A stretch of 64,000 nt of DNA from Clostridiales bacterium. Lineage in GTDB: Bacteria > Bacillota > Clostridia > Christensenellales > Aristaeellaceae. Position numbers and translations under genes: made by a program. Each line of letters begins with the position of its first letter. The stretch's first letter is position 1. The DNA lies in assembly GCA_004554085.1 (NCBI GenBank), contig SFNY01000009.1, positions 20,837 to 84,836 on the forward strand, read 5' to 3'. Below are positions 1 through 8,439 of this stretch, piece by piece. The notes below the pieces were generated by a model. It was not told the origin of the DNA, did no database searches, and worked only from the letters and a program-made list of their open reading frames with translations.

Positions 1-569
1 TGGGCCAGCAGATCACCATCCGCGGACCCTACGGCAATCCCTTCCCGGTGGACACCGAGCTCAAGGGCAAGGATCTGCTGTTCATCGCCGGCGGCGTGGG
101 CCTGGCTCCGCTGCACTCGGTCATCAACTACTGCCTGGCCAAGCGCGAGAACTACGGCAAGATCGACGTGGTCTACGGCTCCCGCTCCAAGGACGACCTG
201 CTGGACCTTCATGAGATTCAGACCGAGTGGATGAAGCCGGAGAACGACCTGAGCGTGCACCTGACCATCGACCGCGCCCAGGAGGGCTGGGACGGCCACG
301 TGGCCTTCGTGCCCACCTACGTCAAGGAGCTGGGCTTCGATCCCAACAAGACGGTGCTGGTCTGCGGCCCGCCGATCATGATCAAGTTCGTGCTTCAGGC
401 GCTGGAGGAGCTGGGCTTCAAGCGCAATCAGATCTACACCACCATGGAGCTGCGCATGAAGTGCGGCATCGGCAAGTGCGGAAGGTGCAACATCGGCGAC
501 AAGTACGTCTGCAAGGACGGCCCGGTATTCCGCTTCGACCAGCTGGGCGAGCTGCCCAACGAGTATTGA
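1..569 (+). CDS. FAD/NAD(P)-binding electron-transfer subunit (5'-truncated)
   Basis: C-terminal part of a ferredoxin-NADP reductase-like subunit; the reading frame is open to the left edge, so the start is missing. The first visible residues carry the flavin-binding RGPYGNPFP motif, followed by the NAD(P)-binding GGVGLAPL stretch and a cysteine-rich tail (CGIGKCGRC, then YVCKDGPVF) that in PyrK, AsrB and related subunits holds a [2Fe-2S] cluster. Role: passes electrons between NAD(P)H and an Fe-S partner. Only 16 nt separate it from the Fe-S subunit downstream, so the two probably form one complex. Family is clear; the physiological partner is inferred from position. Confidence 0.85.
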   Translation, partial: GQQITIRGPYGNPFPVDTELKGKDLLFIAGGVGLAPLHSVINYCLAKRENYGKIDVVYGSRSKDDLLDLHEIQTEWMKPENDLSVHLTIDRAQEGWDGHVAFVPTYVKELGFDPNKTVLVCGPPIMIKFVLQALEELGFKRNQIYTTMELRMKCGIGKCGRCNIGDKYVCKDGPVFRFDQLGELPNEY

Positions 570-585
570 TTCGGAGGCGATCACA

Positions 586-1260
586 ATGGCAGAATTGGTC
601 AATGTTTTTCTGTACGGCAAGAAATATGAGGTTCCCTCCGATCTGACGATCATGGAGGCAATGGAATACGCCGGCTACAAGCTGGTGCGCGGCTGCGGCT
701 GCCGCAACGGCTTCTGCGGCGCGTGCGCCACGGTGTACCGCATCAAGGGCGACCGCGAGCTGAAGGCCTGCCTGGCCTGCTCCACCCAGGTGCAGGACAA
801 CATGTACGTGGCGACGCTGCCCTTCTTCCCGCTCATCAAGGAGGGCTACGACATCGAGAAGGTTCCCACGGACGAGTCCATTATGATGCAGCTCTATCCG
901 GAGATCTACGCCTGCGTGGGCTGCAACGCCTGCACCAACGCCTGCTCCCAGGGCCTGAACGTGATGCAGTACATCGCTTACGCCCAGCGCGGCGACTACA
1001 AGAAGTGCGCGGAGCTGTCCTTCGACTGCGTGATGTGCGGCATCTGCTCCTCCCGCTGCCCGGCGGGCATCTCCCATCCTCAGGTGGCCATGCTGGCCCG
1101 GCGCATCAACGGAAAGTACATCGCGCCGGAGTCCAAGCACCTCACCGAGCGCGTGAAGGAGATTCAGGACGGCCTGTGCGCGGAGGCGCTGGAGGCCATC
1201 ATGGCAAAGCCCGTCGAGGAGCTCAAGGAGCTCTATAACCACCGCGACATCGAGAAGTGA
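586..1260 (+). CDS. Succinate dehydrogenase/fumarate reductase-type iron-sulfur subunit
   Basis: 224 aa. The N-terminal [2Fe-2S] ferredoxin domain has C37, C39, C44, C47 and the ACLAC pair C62/C65, as in SdhB/FrdB. The C-terminal half has two CxxCxxCxxxC motifs (C110-C120 and C148-C158), so two [4Fe-4S] clusters are likely, whereas classical SdhB keeps a [3Fe-4S] site for quinone chemistry. No membrane segment is present. It would carry electrons from the upstream FAD/NAD(P)H subunit to the flavoprotein downstream, whose ATG is 13 nt after this stop with an SD (GGAGGG) between. An HdrC- or TfrB-like assignment is an alternative. Confidence 0.85.
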   Translation: MAELVNVFLYGKKYEVPSDLTIMEAMEYAGYKLVRGCGCRNGFCGACATVYRIKGDRELKACLACSTQVQDNMYVATLPFFPLIKEGYDIEKVPTDESIMMQLYPEIYACVGCNACTNACSQGLNVMQYIAYAQRGDYKKCAELSFDCVMCGICSSRCPAGISHPQVAMLARRINGKYIAPESKHLTERVKEIQDGLCAEALEAIMAKPVEELKELYNHRDIEK

Positions 1261-1273
1261 GGAGGGCGGCAGT

Positions 1274-2875
1274 ATGATTTTCACCGAGGAAATGCTTGCA
1301 TCCATGAAAAAGGTTGAGGCTGCCCGCGAAGCAAACATTGCGCTGGAGCCCCGCCGCATGACCGCCGAGGAGAAGGAAAAGCTGCTGGCGGACTATCATC
1401 CGGACTACAAGGACGACGGCTTCACCACCATCCGCATCGGCGGCAACAAGGGCCAGAAGTGCCCGGTTGAGCTCAACGAGATGCTGGAGGGTCGCAGCCG
1501 CGTGCTGGACATGAAGGTGGACCTGGATAAGGTCGATTACGACGTGGACGTGCTGGTCATCGGCGGCGGCGGCGCGGGTTCCTCCGCGGCCATCGAGGCC
1601 CATGCGGCTGGTGCGAACGTGATGATCGTCACCAAGCTGCGCATCGGCGACGCCAACACCATGATGGCTGAGGGCGGCATTCAGGCCGCCGACAAGCCCG
1701 GCGACTCCCCGGCGCAGCACTATCTGGACGTGATGGGCGGCGGACACTACTGCAACCGCCCCGAGCTGGTCAAGAAGTTGGTCAACGACGGCCCCGAGGC
1801 CATTCAGTGGCTGAATCGGCTGGGCGTGGAGTTTGACAAGGCCGAGGACGGCACCATGATCACCACCCACGGCGGCGGCACCAGCCGCAAGCGCATGCAC
1901 GCGGCGGCGGATTACTCCGGCGCGGAGATCATGCGCACGCTGCGCGACGAGGTGCTCAACCGGGGCATTCCGGTGGTGGACTTCACCGCGGCCATCGAGT
2001 TGATTCTGGACGAGAACGGCCATGCCGCAGGCGCGGTGCTGCTGAACATGGAGACGGGCGAGGTGCGCGTTGCGCGCGCGAAGTGCGTGATCCTGGCCAC
2101 CGGCGGCGCGGGCCGCATGCACTACCAGGGCTTCCCGACCTCCAACCACTACGGCGCGACGGCGGACGGCCTGGTGCTGGCCTATCGTGCGGGCGCAAAG
2201 CTGCTGTATCAGGACACCCTGCAGTACCATCCCACCGGCGTGGCGTTCCCGAAGCAGATCTACGGCGCGCTGGTCACCGAGAAGGTGCGCTCCATGGGCG
2301 CGAAGCTGGTCAACAGCGAGGGCGAGGTCTACGTGCATCCGCTGGAGACCCGCGACGTGAATGCTGCGGCCCTGATTCGCGAGTGCTCCACCAACGGCAA
2401 GGGCGTTCCGACCCCCGACGGCGGACGCGCCGTGTGGCTGGACACCCCCATGATCGATATGATTCACGGCGAGGGCACGCTGGAGAAGCGCCTGCCGGCC
2501 ATGCTGCGCATGTATCTGAAGTTCGGCATCGACATGCGCAAGACCCCGATCCTGGTGTATCCCACGCTGCACTATCAGAACGGCGGCATCGAGATTACCG
2601 TGGACGGTCAGAGCGGCGTGGAGAACCTCTTCGTTGCGGGCGAGGCCGTCGGCGGCATCCACGGGCGCAACCGCCTGATGGGCAACAGCCTGCTGGACAT
2701 CATCGTGTTCGGCCGCAACGCCGGTCAGCAGGCCGCGAAGAAGGCCAGAGGCGTGACCGTGGGCAAGCTGAGCCTGGAGCATGTGAACAGGTACGAGGCG
2801 GAGCTGGAGGCACTGGGCGTGAAGGATCAGGCCGCGTCTCCCAAGCTGCTGCCGGACTACACCCGCAAGTTTTAA
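1274..2875 (+). CDS. Fumarate reductase/succinate dehydrogenase-type flavoprotein
   Basis: 533 aa, FAD-dependent oxidoreductase of the SdhA/FrdA/NadB family. An extra N-terminal stretch of about 90 residues precedes the FAD Rossmann motif GGGGAGSSAA (97-106). Family hallmarks follow: THGGGTSRKR, the YHPTG active-site strand, TRDVNAA with the catalytic Arg region, and HGRNRLMGNSL near the C terminus. No SdhC/SdhD anchor lies nearby, and the two upstream genes supply FAD/NAD(P)H and Fe-S subunits, so I infer a soluble NAD(P)H-dependent reductase for fumarate or another alpha,beta-unsaturated acid. Substrate is not shown by sequence. The dicarboxylate-type permease downstream supports fumarate to succinate. 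Confidence 0.8.
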   Translation: MIFTEEMLASMKKVEAAREANIALEPRRMTAEEKEKLLADYHPDYKDDGFTTIRIGGNKGQKCPVELNEMLEGRSRVLDMKVDLDKVDYDVDVLVIGGGGAGSSAAIEAHAAGANVMIVTKLRIGDANTMMAEGGIQAADKPGDSPAQHYLDVMGGGHYCNRPELVKKLVNDGPEAIQWLNRLGVEFDKAEDGTMITTHGGGTSRKRMHAAADYSGAEIMRTLRDEVLNRGIPVVDFTAAIELILDENGHAAGAVLLNMETGEVRVARAKCVILATGGAGRMHYQGFPTSNHYGATADGLVLAYRAGAKLLYQDTLQYHPTGVAFPKQIYGALVTEKVRSMGAKLVNSEGEVYVHPLETRDVNAAALIRECSTNGKGVPTPDGGRAVWLDTPMIDMIHGEGTLEKRLPAMLRMYLKFGIDMRKTPILVYPTLHYQNGGIEITVDGQSGVENLFVAGEAVGGIHGRNRLMGNSLLDIIVFGRNAGQQAAKKARGVTVGKLSLEHVNRYEAELEALGVKDQAASPKLLPDYTRKF

Positions 2876-2970
2876 TTTCTGATTTTCGTTTCGCCGCCAT
2901 GCAGGAAAGCGGCTGTGTGGCGGCGAATTCAGCAATGGAGTTGAATGACTGAGATAGGAGGCGCCGGTTC

Positions 2971-4095
2971 ATGAATTCGCTGCTCGCAGTGTTCCTGATC
3001 GCTGCCCTGGGTTACTTCATCGGCGGCATTCGCATCAAGGGAATTGAATTGGGCACGGCCGGCGTGCTGCTGGTTGCCCTGGTATTCGGCCATTTCGGCG
3101 TGGAGATTCCCTCCATCATCCGAAATTTCGGCCTTGCACTGTTCGTCTGCTCGGTGGGCTTCATCGCCGGGCCGAAGTTTTTCCGCGACTTCAAGAGCAA
3201 CGCCGCGAGTTACATCCTGCTGGGCTTTCTCATCATCCTGTCCGGCGGAATCTGCGCGGTGCTGGTCTCGCTGATCGGCGGCATCCGCCCGGAGCTGTCC
3301 GTGGGCCTGCTCACCGGCGCGCTCACCAGCACGCCCGGCCTGGCTGCGGCGCAGGAGGCGGCGGGGGAGCTTGCGGATCTTGCCACCACCGGCTACGCCA
3401 TCGCCTATCCCTTCGGCGTGATCGGCGTGGTGCTGTTCGTGCAGCTCGTGCCGCGCATCATGAAGGTGGACATGGCGGAGGAGCGCGCCCACTTCGAGGC
3501 TGCGCACACCGCCAAGATCAAGAGATACGACGGCTGGCTGTTCAAGTTTGACCAGGGCGGCTTCTTCGCGTTCATGATTGCGGTCGTGCTGGGCATCCTG
3601 CTGGGCAATGTGCATGTGCCGCTGCCCGGCGGCGCAAGCTTCTCGCTGGGCACCACCGGCGGCCCGCTGATCATGGGCCTGCTGTTCGGCCACTTCGCCC
3701 ACGTGGGCCATCTGGATCTCACGGTTCCGGTGGAGGAGCTCAAGACCTTCCGCGAGCTGGGCCTGATGCTGTTCCTCATCGGCGCTGGCGTAAGCGGCGG
3801 CGCGGGCTTCGTGGATACGCTGAAGAAGGAGGGCGTGATCCTCTTCGTGTACGGCGCGATCATGACCCTGGTTCCGATGTTCGTGGGCTTCTTTGTGGCG
3901 AAAAAGGTGCTGAAGCTGCGGCTGCTGAACAACCTCGGCTCCATCACCGGCGGCATGACCTCCACGCCCGCGCTGGGCACGCTCATCAGCGTGGCCAAGA
4001 CGGACGACGTGGCCTCTGCCTATGCGGCGACCTATCCCATCGCGCTGGTGGCGGTCGTGCTCTGTGCACAGTTTATTGTGATCCTGCTTGGATGA
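2971..4095 (+). CDS. AspT/YidE-YbjL family permease, putative dicarboxylate exporter
   Basis: 374 aa polytopic membrane protein with about 10-11 hydrophobic segments and two related halves. Each half carries the family signature, GALTSTPG in the first and GGMTSTPA in the second, the duplicated motif of the aspartate:alanine antiporter superfamily. Members move aspartate, alanine or succinate. The SD AGGAGG lies 9 nt before the ATG. It follows the fumarate-reductase-like genes by 95 bp that contain a 10-bp perfect stem (TTCGCCGCCA/TGGCGGCGAA) without a T-run, so it may be co-transcribed. TrkA_C domains between the halves, common in longer members, are absent. Succinate export is an inference from context. 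Confidence 0.75.
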   Translation: MNSLLAVFLIAALGYFIGGIRIKGIELGTAGVLLVALVFGHFGVEIPSIIRNFGLALFVCSVGFIAGPKFFRDFKSNAASYILLGFLIILSGGICAVLVSLIGGIRPELSVGLLTGALTSTPGLAAAQEAAGELADLATTGYAIAYPFGVIGVVLFVQLVPRIMKVDMAEERAHFEAAHTAKIKRYDGWLFKFDQGGFFAFMIAVVLGILLGNVHVPLPGGASFSLGTTGGPLIMGLLFGHFAHVGHLDLTVPVEELKTFRELGLMLFLIGAGVSGGAGFVDTLKKEGVILFVYGAIMTLVPMFVGFFVAKKVLKLRLLNNLGSITGGMTSTPALGTLISVAKTDDVASAYAATYPIALVAVVLCAQFIVILLG

Positions 4096-4144
4096 GGCCG
4101 GAGGGGATTTCCCGGCCCATTCTGACGAAATAGGAGGTACGGAT

Positions 4145-4384
4145 ATGAAGATTCAGATTTGCGTTGGCAGCACCTGCCATCTTTGCGGTTCCAAGAAGGT
4201 CGTCACCCGCTTCCAGGAGCTGGTTGCGGAGAACAATCTGCAGGCGGAGGTCGAACTGTCCGGCAAGTTCTGCATGGGCAAGTGCGGCGAGGGCGTGAGC
4301 GTCATGATCGGCGACACCGTGTATTCCGTAAAGCCGGAGGAAGTGGACGAGTTCTTCAAGAACGAGGTTCTGGCAAAGATCTAA
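4145..4384 (+). CDS. Thioredoxin-fold [2Fe-2S] ferredoxin
   Basis: 79 aa. Start chosen at the ATG 7 nt after TAGGAGG; a longer in-frame start at 4088 has no such site. The protein is a NuoE/HydC-type thioredoxin-like ferredoxin consisting of the cluster domain only, with cysteines in ICVGSTCHLC and FCMGKCGEG giving the C-x4-C ... C-x3-C ligand set. Small ferredoxins of this kind often accompany [FeFe] hydrogenases and their regulators. It lies 84 nt before the hydrogenase-like sensor gene and likely shares its transcript, despite a hairpin between them (about 4399-4431) that lacks a T-run. Confidence 0.8.
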   Translation: MKIQICVGSTCHLCGSKKVVTRFQELVAENNLQAEVELSGKFCMGKCGEGVSVMIGDTVYSVKPEEVDEFFKNEVLAKI

Positions 4385-4468
4385 AGAAAAGGTGCGCAAG
4401 ACCGGCGGCTCCGATCGGGGGCTGCCGGTCTGTGCAATCCGCGCGGACTGCGCATACGGGAGGTAAAC

Positions 4469-5818
4469 ATGAACCAGATCATCCGACTCAGCAATGTGGA
4501 GTGCAAGGACTGCTACAAGTGCATCCGCAATTGCCCGGTGAAGGCCATCCGTTACAGCGACGGCCACGCGGCCATCGTCCAGGCGGAGTGCATCCTCTGT
4601 GGCGAATGCGTGGTCACCTGCCCGCAACGGGGCGACTTCGTCGCCAGCCAGACGGAGGAGATTCGTTCGATCATCCGCAGCGGACGGAGGGTGGTGGCCA
4701 GCGTCGCGCCCTCCTTCATCTCGGATCTGCCCGTGGGTTCCATCGAGGGCATGCGCGCGACGCTTCAGAAGCTCGGCTTCTACGACGCACAGGAGACCTC
4801 GCTGGGCGCGGAGATCGTCTCCCGGGAGTACGAGCGCATCATGCAGGAGAACGAGATGGACCTGCTGATTTCCAGCTGCTGCACCTCCGTGGTCATGCTG
4901 ATCCAGCGCTACTATCCGGATGTGCTGCCGTACCTCGCCCCGGTCAAGAGTCCGATGCAGCTTCACTGCGAGATGCTCAAGCAGCAGTACCCCGACGCCT
5001 ACACCGTGTTCATCGGCCCCTGCTACGCCAAGAAGGGCGAGGCGGAGCTGAGCGAGAGCGTGGACATGGGCATCACCTTCTACGAGCTGCGGGAGTGGAT
5101 GCGCGAGGAAGGCGTGGAGCCGGTGCACATCGAGAACCACGACACCGGCAAGCGCGCGCGCCGCTATCCGCGTCAGGACGGCCTGGTGAAGTCCATGACC
5201 CCGGTGAAGGGCTGGAACCGCGTGGCCATCGACGGTGTGAACGACTGCATCGCGGCCCTCAGCGAGATTCGCCACGGCGGCGTGGAAAAGACCTTCCTGG
5301 AGATGACCGCCTGCGAGGGCAGCTGCGTCAACGGCCCCGCCATCCGCAAGAACCGCTACGAGAACCGCATTCGCGGCACCGTGGCGGTGAACGAGTACTC
5401 CGGAAACGACGACTTTGGCGTGACCACCGACATCCCGCTGCGCATCTATCACGACCCCGAGCCGGTGATGCGCCGCATCCCCACAGAGGACGAGATTCAG
5501 GCGGTGCTGAAGAAGCTGGGGAAGGACACCCGCAAGACGGCCATCAACTGCGGCTGCTGCGGCTATCCAACCTGCCGCAAGATGGCCATCGCCATCTGCC
5601 GCGACATGGCCCAGCTGGACATGTGCCTGCCCTACGTGCGCGAGAAGGCGGAGTTCCACTCCCGCGAGATCATCGACAGCACGCTGGAGGCGGCGGACCA
5701 GCTGATCGACAAGCAAATGCGCGTGGTGCAGAACATCGCCTCGATTCTGGGCGAGAGCACCGCAGAGACCAAGGTGATGCTGACAAAACTGAAGGAAGCG
5801 GTACAGAGCGATGCATGA
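4469..5818 (+). CDS. [FeFe]-hydrogenase-like iron-sulfur sensor protein
   Basis: 449 aa. An N-terminal 2[4Fe-4S] ferredoxin domain (C12-C22, C41-C51) is followed by an H-cluster domain with altered loops: SSCC (C137/C138), GPCYAKK (C185) and TACEGSCVNGP (C282/C286). All four H-cluster ligand cysteines and the adjacent acid-base cysteine position are kept, but the GGG after loop 3 is NGP. A C-terminal FeS domain has the CGCCGYPTC cluster (361-369) plus C386. No PAS domain is seen. This architecture fits the putative sensory (group C/HfsB-like) hydrogenases more than catalytic HydA. It overlaps the phosphatase gene by 8 nt, which argues for tight coupling. Confidence 0.8.
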   Translation: MNQIIRLSNVECKDCYKCIRNCPVKAIRYSDGHAAIVQAECILCGECVVTCPQRGDFVASQTEEIRSIIRSGRRVVASVAPSFISDLPVGSIEGMRATLQKLGFYDAQETSLGAEIVSREYERIMQENEMDLLISSCCTSVVMLIQRYYPDVLPYLAPVKSPMQLHCEMLKQQYPDAYTVFIGPCYAKKGEAELSESVDMGITFYELREWMREEGVEPVHIENHDTGKRARRYPRQDGLVKSMTPVKGWNRVAIDGVNDCIAALSEIRHGGVEKTFLEMTACEGSCVNGPAIRKNRYENRIRGTVAVNEYSGNDDFGVTTDIPLRIYHDPEPVMRRIPTEDEIQAVLKKLGKDTRKTAINCGCCGYPTCRKMAIAICRDMAQLDMCLPYVREKAEFHSREIIDSTLEAADQLIDKQMRVVQNIASILGESTAETKVMLTKLKEAVQSDA

Positions 5819-6980
5819 ACTCTACACCGATACCGGCTGCATGACCCTGACCAAGTTCGGCGAGCAGCTCTGCGGGGACCACATCGAGTTCCGGCTGGAT
5901 GACCACGTCTCCATCTGCGTGCTGGCCGACGGCCTGGGCAGCGGCGTCAAGGCAAATATTCTGGCCACGCTCACGTCCCAGATTCTGGCGACGATGAGCG
6001 TTGGCGGCATGTCCATCGAGGACTGCGTGGACACCATCGTCCGCACCCTGCCCCAGTGCAGCGTGCGCCACGTCAACTACTCTACTTTCACCATCGTCAA
6101 GATTCGCGACCAGAAGTACGTGGAGCTGACCCGCTTCGACAATCCCCACACGGTGGTGTTGCGCGACGGCAAGAACTACGAATTCAAGTACCACTCCCGC
6201 ATGATCGAGGACAAGCGCATCTTCTTCTCCAGCTTCGAGGCCCAGGAGAACGATGTGATCGTGGTCATGAGCGACGGCGCGATCTTTGCGGGCCTGGGCG
6301 GACAGTACCCCTTCGGCTGGGGTCGCGACAAGATCATCGAATACCTGGAGGAGCACTACCGCTCGGACATGACCGCCAAGGGCGTGGCCATGCTGCTGGC
6401 CCGGGAGTGCAACCGACTCTACGAGGGCAAGCCGGGGGACGACACCTCCTTCGCGGTGATGCGCGTCTGCGCCCGCGAGGCGGTGAACCTGATGATCGGC
6501 CCGCCCTCCGCCATGAACCTGGACACCGAGATGGTCAGCCAGTTCTTCGCCTCCGAGGGCATGCACATCGTCTGCGGCGGCTCCACCAACCGCATCGCGG
6601 CGCGCTATCTGGGCAAGGAGGTGCACGCCAGCCTGAACTACGGCGAGAGCGACCTCCCGCCGATCTATTCGCTGGAGGGCGTTGACCTCGCCACCGAGGG
6701 CGTGGTGACCATCTCCAAGGTACTGGAGTACGCCCAGGAGTACCTGGACGGCACCCAGCTCAACCCCGTGTGGAAGCTCAACAGCGACGGCGCGGCCTGC
6801 ATCGCCCACGCGCTGTTTGAGTACGCCACCGACGTGCACTTCTTCGTGGGCTGCGCCATCAACCCGGCCCATCAGAATCCCAGCCTGCCCATCGCCTTCG
6901 GCGCGAAGTTCCAGCTGATCGACCAGCTGAGCAAGTGCCTGGAGAAGATGGGAAAGAAGGTCACGGTGCGCTTCTTCTGA
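5811..6980 (+). CDS. SpoIIE/PP2C-family serine phosphatase linked to hydrogenase-like sensor
   Basis: 389 aa. Residues 1 to about 220 form a PPM/SpoIIE phosphatase domain with metal-binding motifs LADGLGSG, VVMSDGA and GDDTSF. Residues 220-389 form a second domain I do not recognise; it contains CGGSTNR, HASLNYGESDLPP and a predicted helical C terminus. The ATG lies inside the 3' end of the sensor gene (8-nt overlap), so output of the sensor probably acts through dephosphorylation of a partner such as an anti-anti-sigma factor. No kinase or STAS protein is adjacent. A strong terminator follows at 7003-7064. Confidence 0.8.
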   Translation: MHELYTDTGCMTLTKFGEQLCGDHIEFRLDDHVSICVLADGLGSGVKANILATLTSQILATMSVGGMSIEDCVDTIVRTLPQCSVRHVNYSTFTIVKIRDQKYVELTRFDNPHTVVLRDGKNYEFKYHSRMIEDKRIFFSSFEAQENDVIVVMSDGAIFAGLGGQYPFGWGRDKIIEYLEEHYRSDMTAKGVAMLLARECNRLYEGKPGDDTSFAVMRVCAREAVNLMIGPPSAMNLDTEMVSQFFASEGMHIVCGGSTNRIAARYLGKEVHASLNYGESDLPPIYSLEGVDLATEGVVTISKVLEYAQEYLDGTQLNPVWKLNSDGAACIAHALFEYATDVHFFVGCAINPAHQNPSLPIAFGAKFQLIDQLSKCLEKMGKKVTVRFF

Positions 6981-7002
6981 AACGAACTCCGGCCGGGCAA
7001 CG

Positions 7003-7064
7003 AAAAGCTCCCTTCGCGCGAGACAGTCGATCAACAGGGCTGTCCGTGAGAAGGGAGCTTTTTT
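7003..7064 (+). terminator. Rho-independent terminator after phosphatase gene
   Basis: AAAAGCTCCCTT (7003-7014) pairs with AAGGGAGCTTTT, ending in a run of six T. An inner ACAG/CTGT stem may extend the structure. It closes the 4.1-7.0 kb unit. Confidence 0.85.
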
Positions 7065-7129
7065 ATGTCCGCGGGAGACGCGGGGCGTAGTTCTTCGGCA
7101 ACTTTTTTCTGCGAATCGTAATAAAATGC

Positions 7130-7158
7130 TTGACAAATCTCAGAAACAAGAATATTAT
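7130..7158 (+). promoter_or_regulatory. Sigma-A promoter of HTH-ABC operon
   Basis: TTGACA (7130-7135), 17-bp spacer, TATTAT (7153-7158). Two tandem GATAAT hexamers (7166-7177) lie just downstream, between promoter and SD, and may be an operator. Confidence 0.75.
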
Positions 7159-7189
7159 TAGTATTGATAATGATAATGGAGGCGAAACC

Positions 7190-7723
7190 ATGGGCAGGGA
7201 CTTTGCAGACGTGATCATGAATCCGGTGCGGCAGCGCATCGCCCAGTATCTGATTCTGCACAGGACGGGAACGGTCAATGAGATTGCCGCCGCGCTCAGC
7301 GACGTGCCGCGGCCCAGCCTGTACCGGCACATGAACGTGCTGCTGGAGGCGGGCTGCATCGAGGTGGTCGCGCAGAAGAGCGTGCGCGGTGCGGTGGAGC
7401 GCACCTATGCGCTGGTGGAGCAGCCGATGGGCAATCCCAGCCAGCAGGAGGTGGCAGGGCTGATCCACGGGGTGCTGACCTCCGTGATGGCCAGCTTTGC
7501 GCGCTACTTCTCCCACGGGGACGTGGATCCGCAGAGGGATCTGCTGAGCGTGTCCTCGTCCACGCTGATGCTCTCCGACGGGGAGATGCTGGAGATGCTC
7601 CAGCGCATCGGCACCGTGTTCAACGACTACATTCAGGATCAACCCGGCGGGGAGCGCAAGCCCCGCAACATTGTATTCATTTCGGCCCCGGTGGAGGGGG
7701 AGAGGGAGTTGAAATCATGCTGA
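7190..7723 (+). CDS. Helix-turn-helix transcriptional regulator (ArsR-like)
   Basis: 177 aa. Start at ATG 7190, preceded by GGAGG at a 7-nt distance; an in-frame codon at 7130 lies inside the promoter. The N-terminal 75 residues form a winged HTH (NPVRQRIAQYL, then PSLYRHMNVLLEAG as recognition helix region, then GAVERTYAL as wing), as in ArsR/PadR-like regulators that replace an effector cysteine set with a longer C-terminal ligand domain. The gene overlaps the ABC ATPase by 7 nt, so it is probably the local autoregulator of the exporter. Ligand unknown. Confidence 0.75.
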   Translation: MGRDFADVIMNPVRQRIAQYLILHRTGTVNEIAAALSDVPRPSLYRHMNVLLEAGCIEVVAQKSVRGAVERTYALVEQPMGNPSQQEVAGLIHGVLTSVMASFARYFSHGDVDPQRDLLSVSSSTLMLSDGEMLEMLQRIGTVFNDYIQDQPGGERKPRNIVFISAPVEGERELKSC

Positions 7724-8439
7724 AGATCGATCATCTGAGCAAGACCTATCCCGGCGGCAAGCGGGCGGTGCAGGATCTGAGCCTGCACATCGAGCCGGGC
7801 GACATCTACGGCTTCATCGGCCACAACGGCGCGGGCAAGACCACCACGCTGCGCTGCGTGGCAGGCATCATCGGATTCGACGGCGGCGAGATCCGCGTGG
7901 ACGGGCACAGCGTGGCAAGCGAGCCGCTGGCCTGCAAGCGCAGCATGGCCTACGTGCCGGACAACCCGGATCTGTACGAATACCTGACGGGCATCCAGTA
8001 CCTGAACTTCATCGCGGACGTGTTTGGCGTGCCGGAGGCGGAGCGCACCGCAGCGTTCAAAAAGTACGGCGACCTGTTTGAGCTCACGGAGAACCTGGGC
8101 GACCTGATCTCCAGCTACTCCCACGGTATGAAGCAGAAGCTGACGCTGATCGCGGCGCTGTGCCACAATCCGCGGCTGCTGGTGCTGGACGAGCCCTTTG
8201 TGGGCCTGGATCCGCTGGCGGCGCGCATGCTGAAGGACGTGATGCACGAGCTGTGCGAATCCGGCGGCGCGATCTTCTTCTCCACCCACGTGCTGGACGT
8301 GGCGGAGAAGCTGTGCAACAAGGTCGCCATCATCCGCGAGGGCAAGCTGGTTGCCTCCGGCGAGACGAGGGCGCTGACGGGCGGTCGCTCCCTGGAGGAG
8401 CTTTTCCTGGAGGTGGTGGAGCATGCTCCGGCAGATTAA
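7717..8439 (+). CDS. ABC exporter ATP-binding protein
   Basis: 240 aa with Walker A GHNGAGKTTT, signature SYSHGMKQKL, Walker B LLVLDEPFVGLDP and the H-loop STHVLD. This is the CcmA/ABC-2 class that drives drug, lipid or peptide export. It overlaps the upstream regulator by 7 nt and the permease by 17 nt, so the three genes form one translationally coupled operon. Confidence 0.9.
   Translation: MLKIDHLSKTYPGGKRAVQDLSLHIEPGDIYGFIGHNGAGKTTTLRCVAGIIGFDGGEIRVDGHSVASEPLACKRSMAYVPDNPDLYEYLTGIQYLNFIADVFGVPEAERTAAFKKYGDLFELTENLGDLISSYSHGMKQKLTLIAALCHNPRLLVLDEPFVGLDPLAARMLKDVMHELCESGGAIFFSTHVLDVAEKLCNKVAIIREGKLVASGETRALTGGRSLEELFLEVVEHAPAD

Noticed and set aside
2890..2932. 10-bp stem between flavoprotein and permease genes as a terminator
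   Set aside because: It is followed by TTCAGCAATGG rather than a T tract.
4399..4431. Hairpin between ferredoxin and hydrogenase-like genes as a terminator
   Set aside because: No T-run follows and the downstream gene lacks a separate promoter, so it is more likely a processing or stability stem.
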